Shown here in pieces: positions 1 to 5,181 of a stretch of DNA of 5,181 nt. The notes beneath the pieces were generated by a model. That model did no database searches, was not told the origin of the DNA, and saw nothing but the letters and a program-made list of their open reading frames with translations. How positions within the stretch are numbered: the stretch's first letter is position 1; every line of letters begins with the position of its first letter. The DNA is taken from positions 1 to 5,181 of the forward strand of contig PSRF01000085.1 in NCBI GenBank assembly GCA_003175865.1. Reading direction: 5' to 3'. The position numbers were made by a program, and so were the translations under genes. This DNA comes from Blastocatellia bacterium. GTDB taxonomy: Bacteria; Acidobacteriota; Blastocatellia; Pyrinomonadales; Pyrinomonadaceae.

Positions 1-3
1 GGA

Positions 4-201
4 ATGGATTCAACAGACGTCAGAATCGGTGAGGTACAAACGGAAATGGTAGTGACGGAGAGCGTGGGTTCTCTAGGTAGTGAGGACGTGAAACGCATCC
101 TGGAATTGGCCATGCAGCAGTTTCGTCAGGAACAGGATCGAATGTCGCAGAAACAGAAGGACACAGCGGTATTCGATAGCAGCTATGAAGCTCATGCGTG
201 A
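4..201 (+). CDS. Small CIS-associated protein (Afp6/Pvc6 position, DUF5908-like)
   Basis: A 65-aa acidic protein with no signal peptide or membrane segment. Residues 6-19 look like a short beta segment (VRIGEVQTEMVVTE). Residues 26-53 are strongly helical, charged and Gln-rich (ILELAMQQFRQEQDR), and the tail is polar. This layout, a short strand followed by one helix, and its place directly before the LysM tube protein resemble the small proteins found between tube and LysM genes in eCIS clusters (Afp6/Pvc6, some annotated DUF5908). That match rests on position and general form, not on a diagnostic motif. The role of these small proteins is poorly defined. Its stop overlaps the next gene's GTG start by four bases (GTGA), which suggests translational coupling. 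The ATG lies three bases from the window edge, so its ribosome binding site cannot be judged and a slightly longer N-terminus is possible. The gene is likely real; the family call is tentative. Confidence 0.65.
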   Translation: MDSTDVRIGEVQTEMVVTESVGSLGSEDVKRILELAMQQFRQEQDRMSQKQKDTAVFDSSYEAHA

Positions 202-899
202 CAGCCATGAATCCTGAAAAACTAACGATCATCAATGACGATGCGTCGACAAGTTTCGACGTGCTCTTCAACCCTGAGCGCTACACGCTGAACAAAGGAG
301 TTCAGATAGCGGAAATTGCTATCCCAGGGCTCGATTCACCCGTGTTGCAGTTCATCAGGGGTCAGAACGAGAAGATCACAATGGAGTTGTTCTTTGACAC
401 GACCGAGTTTGGGATGCTCGAGGGTGCCAAAGATGTTAGGGAACTGACTCGCAAGGTCTATGAGCTCGTAAAAATAAATCGAGAGACGCACGCTCCGCCG
501 CGTTGTTCTCTCTATTGGAAAGGACAGCTCTTCTCTTTTGGTTCCTCGCTTTATTCGCAGTGCATTGTTGAAAGCATTAACGAAGAATTCAACCTCTTCA
601 GCCCGTCTGGCGTGCCCTTGCGAGCAAAGCTTAACGTCACGTTTCGCGAATACAAGACGATTGAACAACAGTTAAAGGAGACGCCTAAGCATTCATCCGA
701 TCGACGCAAAGTGCGCATTCTTGGACGAGGCAAAACCGTTAGTCACTTAGCCGGCGAAGAATACAACGATCCAGGCGAGTGGCGACTGATTGCAGACGCA
801 AACAACCTCGACAATCCGCGATTAGTTGCGCCTGGGACAAAACTCGAAATTCCTCCACATTCCAAGGGCACCAGCAAAACCGCATTGTCGAGCACGTAA
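198..899 (+). CDS. CIS tube/LysM baseplate protein (Afp7/Pvc7-like)
   Basis: A 233-aa protein with two parts. Residues 5-155 match the CIS tube-protein pattern: the VLFNPERY motif at 22-29, the core strand EKITMELFFDTTE at 58-70, and a closing PSGVPLRAKLNVTFREY at 136-152. Residues 172-220 form a LysM-type module with the usual DPGEWRLIADANNLDNPRLV region at 191-210 followed by PGTKLEIP. In Afp/PVC particles the equivalent protein adapts the hexameric inner tube to the trimeric spike hub; the LysM fold there is structural, though LysM domains elsewhere bind peptidoglycan. A short Ser/Thr/Lys tail follows. The start chosen is GTG at 198, which overlaps the previous stop and has a weak GAAG seven bases upstream. 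ATG at 207 (MNPEKL) is an equally good protein start with no better ribosome site. The tube-plus-LysM architecture is typical of eCIS and argues against T6SS. Family call firm, start less so. Confidence 0.93.
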   Translation: MTAMNPEKLTIINDDASTSFDVLFNPERYTLNKGVQIAEIAIPGLDSPVLQFIRGQNEKITMELFFDTTEFGMLEGAKDVRELTRKVYELVKINRETHAPPRCSLYWKGQLFSFGSSLYSQCIVESINEEFNLFSPSGVPLRAKLNVTFREYKTIEQQLKETPKHSSDRRKVRILGRGKTVSHLAGEEYNDPGEWRLIADANNLDNPRLVAPGTKLEIPPHSKGTSKTALSST

Positions 900-926
900 T
901 CAAAAAAGAACGAGGCAGAGAAATGC

Positions 927-2114
927 ATGGGAGCCGCTGCAACACTCCCCGTCAATATCTATCAGGACCAGGACTTTTACGTCCCAGCTTTCATTATCAA
1001 GGTGCAGAACGAAGAACTAAAGCGTGTGGTAATGAACGACATCCTGAGTGTGACTTACACCGACAGCCTGGCGAACGTCGACTCGTTTGACATGACTGTC
1101 AACAACTGGGACGCCGGAGCTTTTACTTTCGATGAGACGGCATTCAAGTACAGCGACAAGGATACCTTCAATCCGTGGAAAGACGTTGAAGTGCAAATGG
1201 GTTATTACCGCAACGGCAAGAGCGAACTGCGCACAATGCTAATTGGTGAAATCACAACCATGAGTCCCAACTTCCCGCAAGGCGGTTCTTCGACACTTAC
1301 CGTGCGGGGACTCAATCTGTTTCATCGCTTTCGAACGAAACAGGAAACCAAGCCATTTTTCAACAAAAAGGATTCGGACATCGCGAAGGAACTGGTAGAC
1401 AGCATTGCAGCGGAAGTCCGAAAGAAATCGCCGCAGCTCAAGCTTAGGCTGGACGATGACGACTACCAACGCAATATCAAAAAGGAAGAGAAGATTCCTT
1501 ATCTGTTAATGAACAACCAGTTTCCGATCCGCTTTTTGATGGAACGTGCCCGTGACCTTGGATACGAGTTGTCGATGGAGGAATCCTCGCAGGGCTCGAA
1601 TCGTGAGGTAATTTTTCATTACCGGCCGAGCAGCGACGTTAGTCGAAACACTTACATTCTGGAGTGGGGGAAGTCGCTCATTAGTTTTCAACCGACTCTC
1701 CAGGTGGCCAATACAGTCGCCGAACTTACCGTCAGAGGATGGAATCCACAAACAAAGAAGCCGATCAAGGTAACGGTCAAGAGAAGCGACATCAAAGGAG
1801 TTGTTTCGCCTTCTGATCTTGGCGTGACTGAACCTGACTTGGCTAAAAAGCTCGAGATCGTTATCGATCGGCCCATTCAAAATGAGGCGGAAGCCAAACT
1901 CCTTGCGACCAATCGGCTACGACAGATCGGTGAAGTGCTAATCGAGGGTAAAGGAAAAACGATTGGTGTCCCCGATCTCCGCTCGGGATCAAAAGTGGAA
2001 ATCAGAGGCCTTGGGAAACGCTTCTCCGGTACCTATCTCGTTACATCCTCGACGCACACGATTGGTGACGGCGGGTACACGACAGACTTTACGGGGAGGA
2101 TGGAAAAGCTATGA
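927..2114 (+). CDS. Phage late control D / gp27-like spike hub protein
   Basis: A 395-aa protein of the phage late control D family (P2 gpD, T4 gp27, N-terminal part of VgrG and of Afp8). It should form the trimeric hub ring between tail tube and needle. Family signatures are clear: YVPAFIIKV at 18-26; YTDSLANVDSFDMTVNNWD at 44-62; IGEITTMSPNFPQGG at 106-120; LTVRGLNLFHRF at 124-135; FLMERARDLGYEL at 203-215; LTVRGWNP at 267-274; EAEAKLLATNRL at 320-331; and SGTYLVTSSTHTI at 367-379 near the end. Length is normal for a stand-alone hub protein and there is no OB-fold at its C-terminus; that part is the next gene, whose ATG overlaps this stop (ATGA). The start at ATG 927 is preceded by GAGGCAGAG at 912-920, an acceptable but not strong ribosome site. 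The 27-base gap before it holds no terminator. Residues 175-189 form a highly charged loop. High confidence. Confidence 0.95.
   Translation: MGAAATLPVNIYQDQDFYVPAFIIKVQNEELKRVVMNDILSVTYTDSLANVDSFDMTVNNWDAGAFTFDETAFKYSDKDTFNPWKDVEVQMGYYRNGKSELRTMLIGEITTMSPNFPQGGSSTLTVRGLNLFHRFRTKQETKPFFNKKDSDIAKELVDSIAAEVRKKSPQLKLRLDDDDYQRNIKKEEKIPYLLMNNQFPIRFLMERARDLGYELSMEESSQGSNREVIFHYRPSSDVSRNTYILEWGKSLISFQPTLQVANTVAELTVRGWNPQTKKPIKVTVKRSDIKGVVSPSDLGVTEPDLAKKLEIVIDRPIQNEAEAKLLATNRLRQIGEVLIEGKGKTIGVPDLRSGSKVEIRGLGKRFSGTYLVTSSTHTIGDGGYTTDFTGRMEKL
2093..2100 (+). promoter_or_regulatory. Ribosome binding site for gp5-like spike gene
   Basis: GGGGAGGA lies within the 3' end of the hub gene, ten bases before the ATG at 2111. 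It matches the anti-Shine-Dalgarno well, though the spacing is slightly long. With the ATGA overlap it supports coupled but independently primed translation of the spike. Confidence 0.6.
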
Positions 2115-2611
2115 GCCTAATTCAGGGAATCGTTACTGGAACTGTAACAAAGATTAATGAAGACACGCCGGGAGAAATCAAAGTCAGATTCAATGCTCAC
2201 GAGGAAACTCATGAGACTGACTGGATTCGGATAGCAACCACCATGGGAGGAAATAATCGTGGAACGTTCTTCATGCCCGAAAAGGACGACGAGGTGGTCG
2301 TTGGATTCGAACGGGGTGACGTTCGTTTTCCTTACGTGCTTGGATTTCTCTGGAATGGTCCAGATAAGCCGCCAGCGGATCACGTGAGACTTCGTCGTAT
2401 TCAGTCTGTCAATGGACACAGCATTACCTTCATCGACTCAACTGAGAGTAACGGTAGCAAAGGAGCGCTCGTAATCGAGGATGCGCACGGAAATGTAGTC
2501 ACGATGTCTAACGGAAAAATAGTGCTGAAGAGTGTTGGCCTACTGGAGATCAGAGCACCGGTAGTAACGATAAATGGACGCGTCGTTTCGCCGAACAGCA
2601 ATCCAATCTGA
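2111..2611 (+). CDS. gp5/gpV-like OB-fold spike protein
   Basis: A 166-aa protein of the phage baseplate assembly protein V / gp5-VgrG OB-fold family. Residues 1-85 give the OB fold, with GIVTGTVTKINEDTPGEIKV at 6-25, DWIRIATTMGG at 37-47, and FFMPEKDDEVVVGFERGD at 53-70 followed by YVLGFLW. Residues 90-166 are beta-rich (HSITFIDS, ALVIEDAHGNVVTM, GKIVLKSVGLLEIRA, VVTINGRVV) and should form the short trimeric beta-prism needle. There is no lysozyme domain, unlike T4 gp5, no PAAR repeat and no effector extension. In Afp/PVC this region is fused to the gp27-like part; here it is a separate gene overlapping the hub gene by four bases, which suggests coupled synthesis of two parts that must assemble together. 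A GGGGAGGA ribosome site lies upstream at 2093-2100. The protein ends in NPI directly after the last strands. High confidence. Confidence 0.95.
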   Translation: MSLIQGIVTGTVTKINEDTPGEIKVRFNAHEETHETDWIRIATTMGGNNRGTFFMPEKDDEVVVGFERGDVRFPYVLGFLWNGPDKPPADHVRLRRIQSVNGHSITFIDSTESNGSKGALVIEDAHGNVVTMSNGKIVLKSVGLLEIRAPVVTINGRVVSPNSNPI

Positions 2612-2632
2612 ACTCGAATGAACTAAGTCAAA

Positions 2633-3406
2633 ATGCCGAATATCGACATTCCCATTTCAGCAGATCTGCAGCAGTTGTTTGAGTTGCCACCTTGCGACGA
2701 TCTCAAGCTACCTTCCCCCTCGCCTCTGAAAATCGCGCTGCCCACCGGTGGATCAATGAACGCTCTGACGGATATCTCGAAAGGCATACCCACTGACTGT
2801 TCAATGATCTTCAGTCTGATGTTGCAGATCTCGCCGTTTCTTGCTGCGACTGATTGTCTGTTCAAGCTGCTCGGGTTGATCGCACCACTGATTGACGTGG
2901 TCAAAGCTTTAGGTCCGCCCCCCGATCCAATCAAACTGGGTAAGGCCATTCCGAAGTTTATTAAAGCAGCTGCCGACCTCGCTCCCTGTCTACTGGTCGT
3001 AACTGGCGCGCCTTTAATTCCATTTTTACGAGATCTTCTTTGTCTGATTATCAAAGCACTCAACTGTTTTCTCGGACAGATGAAATCCCTGATCGGGGTG
3101 ATGAAAGGAATTACGCTGCAACTCGATGCAGCCACGGCGTCCGGAAATACAGAACTGCAGCGCACACTGCAATGCGCACAGGACAATGCCAATACCGCTG
3201 CTGAACATCTAACAAAATCGATTGAACCAATTGGCATCATTCTGAAATCAGCGGGATCGTTGATGGGTCTCGCCGGTGTTGCGCCGATCGAGTTCCCATC
3301 CATTGGCAGTCAAACCGACATCGCAGCATTGGAAGAACTGATCAAAACGATGCAAGGCGTTGTGGGCACTCTCACCATCGCTGCCGATGCTCTGGGAGGA
3401 TGCTGA
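2633..3406 (+). CDS. Hydrophobic Cys-rich protein of unknown function in CIS operon
   Basis: A 257-aa protein that I cannot assign to a named family. The N-terminus (4-40) is Pro-rich with a possible strand (NIDIPI) and a PSPSPLKIALPTGG stretch. The rest is mostly hydrophobic or amphipathic helix: about 57-72, 75-93, 116-148, 197-217 and 242-254, with a more polar helix at 160-195. No cleavable signal peptide is seen. Eight Cys lie at 21, 56, 75, 119, 137, 145, 181 and 257, the last being the final residue. A motif C-x(10-11)-PFL-x4-CL occurs twice (56-76 and 119-138), suggesting an internal duplication. It sits between the gp5-like spike and gp25 genes, where a PAAR tip gene could be expected, but it has one His and no PAAR-like pattern. 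Possible roles, all inferred: tip or lumen component, cargo, or membrane-active protein. The start ATG has no clear ribosome site; the stop overlaps the next gene's ATG by one base. Gene certain, function unknown. Confidence 0.85.
   Translation: MPNIDIPISADLQQLFELPPCDDLKLPSPSPLKIALPTGGSMNALTDISKGIPTDCSMIFSLMLQISPFLAATDCLFKLLGLIAPLIDVVKALGPPPDPIKLGKAIPKFIKAAADLAPCLLVVTGAPLIPFLRDLLCLIIKALNCFLGQMKSLIGVMKGITLQLDAATASGNTELQRTLQCAQDNANTAAEHLTKSIEPIGIILKSAGSLMGLAGVAPIEFPSIGSQTDIAALEELIKTMQGVVGTLTIAADALGGC
2798..3046 (+). repeat. Internal protein-level duplication in the 257-aa protein
   Basis: Within the hydrophobic protein, codons 56-76 (bases 2798-2860) and 119-138 (bases 2987-3046) both encode the pattern Cys, 10 or 11 mostly hydrophobic residues, Pro-Phe-Leu, four residues, Cys-Leu, followed by a hydrophobic helix with Lys. 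First copy: C56, PFL at 68-70, C75-L76. Second copy: C119, PFL at 130-132, C137-L138. Apart from the motif residues the copies are diverged, and the DNA is not obviously repeated. This looks like an old duplication of a helical-hairpin unit, but two copies of a short motif in a Leu-rich protein could be chance. Confidence 0.5.
3394..3400 (+). promoter_or_regulatory. Ribosome binding site deciding the gp25 start
   Basis: GGGAGGA sits at the end of the 257-aa gene, five bases before ATG 3406. Its last base is the first base of the competing ATG at 3400, so the latter cannot use it. This is the reason for placing the start at 3406. The Gly-Gly and final Cys codons of the upstream protein are encoded by this same stretch and the two bases after it. 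Confidence 0.75.
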
Positions 3407-3852
3407 TGAGCAGTCAAGATTTCATCGGTAGAGGTTGGCGCTTCCCAGTGAAGGTTAATGCGAGAGGCCGACTTGAATGGTCTGATGGTCCAACCCGCAT
3501 TGAGGATTCGATTTGGATAATCATCAAGACGGCGCTCGGTGAGCGATTAATGCGACCAACATTTGGAGCAGGAGTTGACGACTATGTTTTTAAACCCAAC
3601 AGCCCAGTCAATCGAACGGCCCTTGCCGCAGCCATAAAGAATGCACTCCTGCAATGGGAAGCAAGAATTGACTTGGACGACGTCCTCGTAAATAGCGCGT
3701 CAGAACTTGAGGGGTCCGACTCACTGGATTCGAGAATAAATCCTACAGACTTGGATAGCCAGGTGCTAGTGACAATTCAATACAGAATTCGAACAACGAA
3801 CGAATTGTTCAACGTAGTCTTTCCGTTTTATCTCGAGGAAGGGGTTAACTGA
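3406..3852 (+). CDS. gp25-like baseplate wedge protein (Afp9/Pvc9-like)
   Basis: A GPW/gp25 family protein, 148 aa from the chosen start. In T4 and Afp the family sits in the baseplate wedge, where it anchors the sheath and links it to the gp6-like ring; TssE is the T6SS counterpart. Signatures: GRGWRFPVKVNARGRLEW at 8-25, EDSIWIIIKTALGERLMRP at 33-51 with the conserved GER, FGAGVDDYVF at 53-62, and the C-terminal strands QVLVTIQYRIRT at 119-130 then NVVFPFYLEEG at 136-146. Residues 95-118 form a Ser/Asp-rich loop. The start is placed at ATG 3406: the GGGAGGA at 3394-3400 lies five bases upstream of it and would overlap the alternative ATG at 3400, which would add only Met-Leu. The ATG overlaps the preceding stop by one base (TGATG), and its own stop does the same with the next gene. 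High confidence. Confidence 0.95.
   Translation: MSSQDFIGRGWRFPVKVNARGRLEWSDGPTRIEDSIWIIIKTALGERLMRPTFGAGVDDYVFKPNSPVNRTALAAAIKNALLQWEARIDLDDVLVNSASELEGSDSLDSRINPTDLDSQVLVTIQYRIRTTNELFNVVFPFYLEEGVN
3835..3844 (+). promoter_or_regulatory. Ribosome binding site for gp6-like gene
   Basis: GAGGAAGGGG, purine-rich and well spaced (seven bases) before the ATG at 3852, lies within the last codons of the gp25-like gene. It supports the ATG that overlaps the upstream stop. Confidence 0.7.
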
Positions 3853-5181
3853 TGCCACTGCCCGACATAATTCTGGATGACCGTACGTTTGAAGATCTGG
3901 TCGCGGAGGCAAAGCGGCGGATTCCTGGCTACACACCTGAATGGACCGACCTGAATGAAAGCGACCCGGGAATAACGCTTGTACAGCTCTTTGCCTGGTT
4001 GTCGGAGATGATCATTTGGCGTTTGAACCGCGTCCCAGAAAAGAACTTCATTAAGTTTCTCGAGTTAATTGGAATAGAACCTGCGGCACCCTCGTCAGCG
4101 CAGGCGGAACTAACATTTAAGCTCACGACAAAAAAAATTCCCGAACCTAAGTTGATCCCTCAAGGAACCAGAGTCGCACTGACGGAACAGGTTGATGGCC
4201 ACCCTGTTGTCTTCGAAACAGACGACAATCTTTATGCAGTAAGCGCGGCGCTGACGGATGTGCAAAGCTTTGACAGTGCACGTTACGAGATCGTGACCGA
4301 AGCATTTCGGGTGCCCGGAAAATACTTTTACCCATTTGGAGCGCGACCCCAGCGAAACTCAGCACTCTATCTTGGTTTTGATGAAAGTTTTCCTCAAGGC
4401 GCACCCGTTACTCTCACAGTTCACGTTTACACCGCCGATCTAATAGCCGAAGGCAAGGGAATCAAAGCATACCTCTCCAAAAGCAGCAGCAGCGACACAA
4501 GTGAACAGACCGTCTCTAGCGTTCCTGACGACTCCGGCTCAGCGAATCCTCCCGCGATCATAATTTGGGAATATTGGGCTGGCGACAGTGCAAAGTGGCG
4601 ACCACTTACCGGTGTGCGTGATAACACGGCCAATCTAACAAAGACGGGAACGGTCGTATTTGAACCGCCAGTTGGATTCGAAAGCACAAAGGTCGGATTG
4701 CTTCGCAAAGATGAAGACCCGGCGAGATTTTGGTTACGCGCGAGGATCGATCAAATCCTCGGCGCGGGGTTCGAAATCGTTCCGCGTCTGGAGGACGTGC
4801 TGCCTAACACGATAGGCGCTACCAATGCCGTCACAGTGACTGACGAACTTTTGGGCGCTAGTAACGGTACTCCTAACCAGGTATTCAAGCTCGCCAATTC
4901 ACCAGTCTTGCTTGATCGATTTGATTTGCAGGTAGACGAGGGAGACGGTTTCCAATCATGGAAGATGGTTCGCGACTTCGCTGCATCCAAACGAGACGAT
5001 CCCCACTTTACGCTTGCACCCTCGACGAGCGAAATCGGATTCGGTGATGGCGAGCATGGAAAAATTCCAGGCAGACTAACTGAGCGCGGCAACGAGGAAC
5101 ACGACCTGCCGAACATCAAAGCCGCGAATTATCGTTGGGGAGGCGGGGCGGGTGGAAATGCGGGCGCACAAAAAATCACAT
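3852..5181 (+). CDS. gp6/gpJ-like putative baseplate assembly protein, 3' truncated by window
   Basis: An open frame of 443 codons plus one base reaching the window edge with no stop; the 3' end lies outside. It is the large wedge protein of the baseplate J/gp6 group (Afp11/Pvc11-like), whose members ring the hub in pairs and expand when the sheath contracts. The N-terminal signature is strong: LDDRTFEDLVAEAKRRIPGY at 8-27, EWTDLNESDPGITLVQLFAW at 30-49, then RLNRVPEKNFIKFLELIGI at 58-76. A second conserved block near the visible end has IGFGDGEHGKIP at 395-406 and NYRWGGGAGGNAGAQKIT at 426-443. Residues 208-233 are a Ser/Asp-rich linker that includes four AGC codons. Proteins of this group usually exceed 600 aa, so roughly a third or more is probably missing. 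The ATG overlaps the gp25 stop (TGATG) and has GAGGAAGGGG at 3835-3844, seven bases upstream. High confidence. Confidence 0.95.
   Translation, partial: MPLPDIILDDRTFEDLVAEAKRRIPGYTPEWTDLNESDPGITLVQLFAWLSEMIIWRLNRVPEKNFIKFLELIGIEPAAPSSAQAELTFKLTTKKIPEPKLIPQGTRVALTEQVDGHPVVFETDDNLYAVSAALTDVQSFDSARYEIVTEAFRVPGKYFYPFGARPQRNSALYLGFDESFPQGAPVTLTVHVYTADLIAEGKGIKAYLSKSSSSDTSEQTVSSVPDDSGSANPPAIIIWEYWAGDSAKWRPLTGVRDNTANLTKTGTVVFEPPVGFESTKVGLLRKDEDPARFWLRARIDQILGAGFEIVPRLEDVLPNTIGATNAVTVTDELLGASNGTPNQVFKLANSPVLLDRFDLQVDEGDGFQSWKMVRDFAASKRDDPHFTLAPSTSEIGFGDGEHGKIPGRLTERGNEEHDLPNIKAANYRWGGGAGGNAGAQKIT

Noticed and set aside
900..926. Possible terminator or promoter in the gap with an A-rich run
   Set aside because: The 27-base gap has an A6 tract but no inverted repeat and no credible -35/-10 pair, and the genes on both sides belong to one assembly. 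It is best read as a simple intercistronic gap.
779..1090. 103-aa plus-strand frame bridging the LysM and hub genes
   Set aside because: It is out of frame with both well-supported genes. The translation is rich in Arg/Gln/Cys/His with no recognisable motif, and it would overlap the real LysM end and hub start.
1506..1880. 124-aa minus-strand frame
   Set aside because: It overlaps the conserved body of the gp27-like hub gene and shows no motif or ribosome site of its own.
2623..3303. 226-aa open frame on the minus strand opposite the 257-aa gene
   Set aside because: It is fully antisense to a gene that fits the operon spacing and stop/start overlap. Its translation is Ser/Arg/Ile-rich without recognisable motifs, as expected from the complement of a Leu/Ala-rich frame, and it runs against every other gene.
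2633..3406. The 257-aa protein as a divergent PAAR tip
   Set aside because: PAAR proteins are usually near 100 aa, glycine-rich and beta, with His/Cys metal ligands. This one is 257 aa, mostly helical and Leu-rich, with a single His, so sequence gives no support beyond its position.
4751..5119. 122-aa minus-strand frame
   Set aside because: It lies inside the gp6-like gene, whose conserved FGDG and YRWGGG blocks fix the coding frame on the plus strand. It is a shadow frame.
198..5181. T6SS or simple P2-like prophage as an alternative identity
   Set aside because: No TssJ/L/M or Hcp-type genes are visible, and the tube-plus-LysM protein with the MPLPDIILDDRTF-type wedge protein is typical of eCIS loci. 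A defective tail-like phage remnant cannot be fully excluded from this segment alone.

Overview
This window is the central baseplate and spike segment of a contractile injection system (CIS) operon. It most resembles the extracellular, phage-tail-like type (eCIS; Afp/PVC-like) rather than a T6SS or an intact prophage. All six complete genes and the seventh, which runs off the right edge, lie on the + strand. They are packed end to end: four of the six junctions overlap by 1-4 bases, the other two gaps are 21 and 27 bases, and no promoter or terminator is visible. This looks like the interior of one polycistronic transcript.

Left to right: a 65-aa small protein in the Afp6/Pvc6 position (4..201); a CIS tube-initiator/LysM protein, Afp7/Pvc7-like (198..899); a gp27/gpD-like spike-hub protein (927..2114); a gp5/gpV-like OB-fold spike protein (2111..2611); an unrecognised hydrophobic, cysteine-rich 257-aa protein (2633..3406); a gp25-like baseplate wedge protein (start placed at 3406, end 3852); and the first 443 codons of a gp6/gpJ-like 'putative baseplate assembly protein' (3852 to the window edge). 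In Afp/PVC the gp27 and gp5 parts are fused in one spike protein (Afp8/Pvc8); here they are two overlapping genes.

Expected roles, from the families: the LysM protein joins the inner tube to the hub, the gp27-like ring carries the gp5-like needle, and gp25 with the gp6-like protein forms the wedge ring that couples sheath contraction to the hub. Sheath, tube, ATPase, tail-fibre and terminator genes are not in the window and would be expected on either side. No PAAR tip gene is visible. The spot between spike and gp25, where a tip gene might sit, is instead occupied by the 257-aa protein. That protein has eight cysteines, a C-terminal Cys, and a duplicated C-x(10-11)-PFL-x4-CL motif. It is the least explained and most interesting part of the window.

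Base composition is mid-range (about half G+C by eye) and codon use is mixed. The genes show a bacterial operon with Shine-Dalgarno signals, but taxonomy cannot be settled from this segment. An environmental bacterium carrying an eCIS is the safest statement. There is no gene-free stretch over 300 bases, and no RNA gene, CRISPR array, insertion sequence or attachment site was seen.
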